The notes under the pieces are model-generated. The model made no database searches. It saw nothing but the letters and a program-made list of their open reading frames with translations, and was not told the DNA's origin. Source: Pseudanabaena sp. CAN_BIN31 (lineage in GTDB: Bacteria > Cyanobacteriota > Cyanobacteriia > Pseudanabaenales > Pseudanabaenaceae). Taken from it: a stretch of DNA of 8,070 nucleotides. Numbering within the stretch: the stretch's first letter is position 1; the number at the start of each line of letters is the position of its first letter. The stretch covers positions 1-8,070 of the forward strand of contig JAJAZG010000501.1 in assembly GCA_026785865.1 (NCBI GenBank), given 5' to 3'. Made by a program: the position numbers and the translations under genes. This document shows, one piece after another, positions 7,801-8,070 of the stretch.

Positions 7801-8029
7801 GATATTGCTCAAACTCGTAAGCCGCGATCGCAAAGTCCGAAGCCAAACTTTTTGTGATTTCATATTCTTGCTTGTATCGACCGATCATCTGAGAATTGGG
7901 AAATTCTGGCATCAAGACTTTCAAAATGACAGGCAAATTGTCTTTTAGGCGGATGCCACGATATACATTAGTGATCGAACCTTCATGGATTCTCTCAAAG
8001 ATTTGGTATCCGAGAATGTTTACAAGCAT
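1832..8029 (-). CDS. HstK-type Ser/Thr kinase / STAND ATPase / GAF-PAS-GAF sensor histidine kinase
   Basis: A 2065-residue cytoplasmic protein. Residues 1-270 are a Hanks-type Ser/Thr kinase: VILKVL with K37, HKDLNPSN (D129, N134), DFG (148-150), SPE (176-178) and D192. The glycine-rich loop is degenerate (HEGSITNVYRG) and HRD reads HKD. Residues 305-600 are a STAND/AAA_16-like ATPase with Walker A GYSGIGKT (340-347), Walker B FLDD (471-474) and R505. Residues 700-1300 are a long helical, TPR-like region. Then follow a Ser-rich linker (1317-1333), GAF1 (about 1350-1505), a coiled coil, PAS (about 1535-1650), GAF2 (about 1660-1810), a coiled coil (1812-1846) and a Cph1-like histidine kinase: H1852 in SHDLRAPL, N1966, DNGAGFD (1996-2002), GTGIGLA (2024-2030). 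The order matches HstK proteins described in Anabaena. No transmembrane segment or receiver is seen. The ATG is the only ATG after an in-frame stop at 8048-8050; no clear Shine-Dalgarno. The sensed signal is unknown. It is first in the operon with the receiver gene. Confidence 0.95.
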   Translation of the reverse strand: MLVNILGYQIFERIHEGSITNVYRGIRLKDNLPVILKVLMPEFPNSQMIGRYKQEYEITKSLASDFAIAAYEFEQYQNGYAIVLEDFGGEALGVFLKSRKLDLIEFLGLAMQICDRVGRVHAANIIHKDLNPSNIVFNSETRQLKLIDFGIASTLSKETLVCDRNDKLEGALAYISPEQTGRINRSLDYRSDLYSMGVTFYEMLTARLPFESNDPMELIHYHLALEPLAPHAIDPQIPAIISQIVMKLMAKTAEERYQSAWGVKADLEICLDRAQLFLENKSPVNVKIEPFELAQLDIADKFSISEKLYGREMEVESLLTAFSRIVDNQSDRVEIVLVSGYSGIGKTRLVREIYKSIDRGRGYFICGKFDLYQRNIPYFAIVRAFQDLIDRLLAESEESLNEWRTRLVSALGSNCNLIVRVIPSLEAILGKQSDSSTIENIPASEAQNRFNVVFQNFVRVFAQPEHPLVIFLDDLQWADLESLKLLELIAKSVEKQSLMLIGAYRDNEVNSTHPVMLMLDSIQQANINIGQIVLSDLSLDEINQLVADTLHCSTSDSLHLAELVRQKTGGNPFFTNEFLKSLYDEKLIRFDYQLRRWDWSIAQIQECGITDNIVELMAEKIQKLDDRAQMLLQIATCIGNYFDLDTLALVSELSRVDVIRSMINAIAEGLVLPIGNVNQSLYYGIEITGESTKIAYKFVHDRIQQAAYTLIPDSERSKIHWQVGNIILENTPVEDIEDKIFDIVNQLNFNLDNLSTQSDRDRLARLNLVASQKAKASAAYSAAQSYAETGAKLLSLGSWQSEYELTLCLHHLALESAFLSGDFLGMENWSEIVLERGNSLLDKIKVYEIQIQVFVAKGQIFDAIDVGIETLNLLGIKLPSKPSQTDVGLALSDFQAILSSQHTEDLLELPIMTDEISLAAVNILLSIAAAAYVSSPELYILLVLQLVELSIANGNARGTCYGYAACGLILCGFLNQMELGYQFGQLALRLLNQFDARELRAKTVVIVNVFINHWTCHLRESLPPLLSSYTTGVETGDFEFAAYSLCLYSHHLYFAGKELGELEVEMRTFQMLIAKLKQMNTLNRLGIFHQAVLNLLGKSENPCYLIGEIYNADAMIPIHTQVGDRNSIYMVYFQQLTLCYLFENYELADVNASQVSLCLEAATGLQSYSLFYFYSTLTKLAICATQTPTDREVTQVQIDANIEKLALWAHHAPMNYLHRLQLVKAENYRVSGSVLEAMEAYDLAIAGARENGYIQEEALANELAAKFYRAQKRITIAKAYMKEARYCYQKWGAKAKVDHLEANYQEILEGAVSYKDSSKISLLRNSTSSSSGSLEAIDLESVMRSSHAIANEIDLDALLTTLMNILIENAGAQRGCLLLPANLSDLTKWQIEAIVTVDGDRAIAQSIPLDATSPDGGTYLPISLVDYVTRTRKTLVLNNATQADNFQNDPWIVRHRSKSILCMPLLNQANLSAIIFLENNLATDVFTPRRIEILNLLSTQSAISIGKSRLLKQQEELNQSLQAEIYDRQLAERSRDRLVAIVQASTDIIGMSSPQGKVIWNNAQANKFIGLSPDADPSDYSIPNYHPQWALDIILNEGIPYAIASGTWLGETALLTPDGIEIPISQMIIAHKSVDGELEYISTIMRDISEAKKREAELKRSEVTLQSIVEGTAAVTGDDFFPALVKHIAEALQVKYALVTQLSGDRLQALAFWAHGALQSPIVYFPAYTPCEIALRNGEYICSSFVQQIFPEDADLVMMQADSYMGISLKDAEGNPIGNLCVLDIKPLQDIPRIRNILKVFAARASAELQRKAANDELYELNQTLEMRVQKRTIQLEAANKELESFSYSISHDLRAPLRAINGFSRILQEDYRDRLDAEGNRYLKIVRENAKRMGELIDDLLNLSRLNRKEMTRQSISVNKLVQKLLSNFESELASRQIEFVFADLPDCKGDRSLITQIWINLLSNAIKYTSKTESARIEIGCQETEDEKIYFVRDNGAGFDMQYADKLFGVFQRMHLERDFEGTGIGLAIAQRIVQRHGGRIWADATVNLGATFYFTIPDQGPN
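1842..1845 (-). promoter_or_regulatory. Weak Shine-Dalgarno for the response regulator, inside the kinase 3' end
   Basis: Read on the minus strand, AAGG lies nine bases before the ATG at 1832, within the last codons of the kinase gene. With the one-base TAATG overlap it could support re-initiation by ribosomes finishing the kinase. The match is only four bases, so it may be chance. Confidence 0.3.
3819..3834. repeat. Two abutting HIP1 octamers within the kinase gene
   Basis: GCGATCGC at 3819-3826 is followed directly by another copy at 3827-3834. The pair encodes part of GDRAIAQ at about residues 1399-1405 of the kinase, inside GAF1. Doubled HIP1 within a coding frame shows how strongly the motif is favoured in this genome. 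Confidence 0.9.
5744..5757. repeat. Two overlapping HIP1 octamers within the kinase gene
   Basis: GCGATCGC at 5744-5751 shares two bases with a second copy at 5750-5757. On the minus strand the pair is read as GAT CGC GAT CGC, giving the DRDR of residues 759-762 in the helical region. The reading phase relative to codons differs from that of the pair in GAF1, so the motif is kept at the DNA level and not for a particular peptide. Confidence 0.9.
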
Positions 8030-8070
8030 AATTAAATTACTTTTGCATTAGAAAAATTGAGCCCAGAAAC
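8030..8070 (-). other. Leader upstream of the kinase gene, truncated by window edge
   Basis: These 41 bases precede the kinase ATG. Read on the minus strand they are AT-rich, with an in-frame TAA at 8048-8050 that limits the start codon choice. No Shine-Dalgarno, convincing -10/-35 pair or dyad is visible. The operon promoter probably lies beyond the window. Confidence 0.5.

Overview
The window reads as cyanobacterial chromosome. The octamer GCGATCGC (HIP1, the highly iterated palindrome of many cyanobacterial genomes) occurs exactly at least 19 times in about 8 kb, against roughly 0.1 expected by chance. The protein families also fit: an HstK-type dual kinase, an Rcp1-type response regulator and a ParE-like toxin of a kind common in filamentous and unicellular cyanobacteria. 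I cannot name the genus.

Layout, left to right. (1) Bases 1-260, plus strand: the 3' part of a RelE/ParE-family toxin gene whose start, and any antitoxin gene, lie outside the window. (2) Bases 261-413: a 153-base intergenic region with three degenerate copies of a roughly 32-base unit centred on HIP1-like cores, then two short perfect dyads just upstream of the next gene. (3) Bases 414-1358, plus strand: a complete NAD-dependent malate dehydrogenase (mdh) with all expected catalytic residues. (4) Bases 1377-8029, minus strand: a two-gene signalling operon that converges on mdh with only 18 bases between stop codons. The first gene, 2065 codons, encodes a protein with a Ser/Thr kinase domain, a STAND/AAA-type ATPase, a long helical-repeat region, GAF, PAS, GAF and a Cph1-like histidine kinase. 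The second, 151 codons, encodes a stand-alone CheY-like receiver of the Rcp1 type. Its ATG overlaps the kinase stop codon by one base (TAATG). Bases 8030-8070 are a short upstream leader cut by the window edge.

The most interesting content is the operon. A large three-activity signalling protein (Ser/Thr kinase, NTPase switch, histidine kinase) without its own receiver domain is followed by a coupled single-domain receiver. This resembles the cph1-rcp1 phytochrome arrangement, but with an HstK-type input in place of the phytochrome. The simplest reading is that the receiver is the cognate phosphoacceptor. The stimulus and the target of the Ser/Thr kinase cannot be read from the sequence. The families are known ones, and I see no clearly undescribed system.
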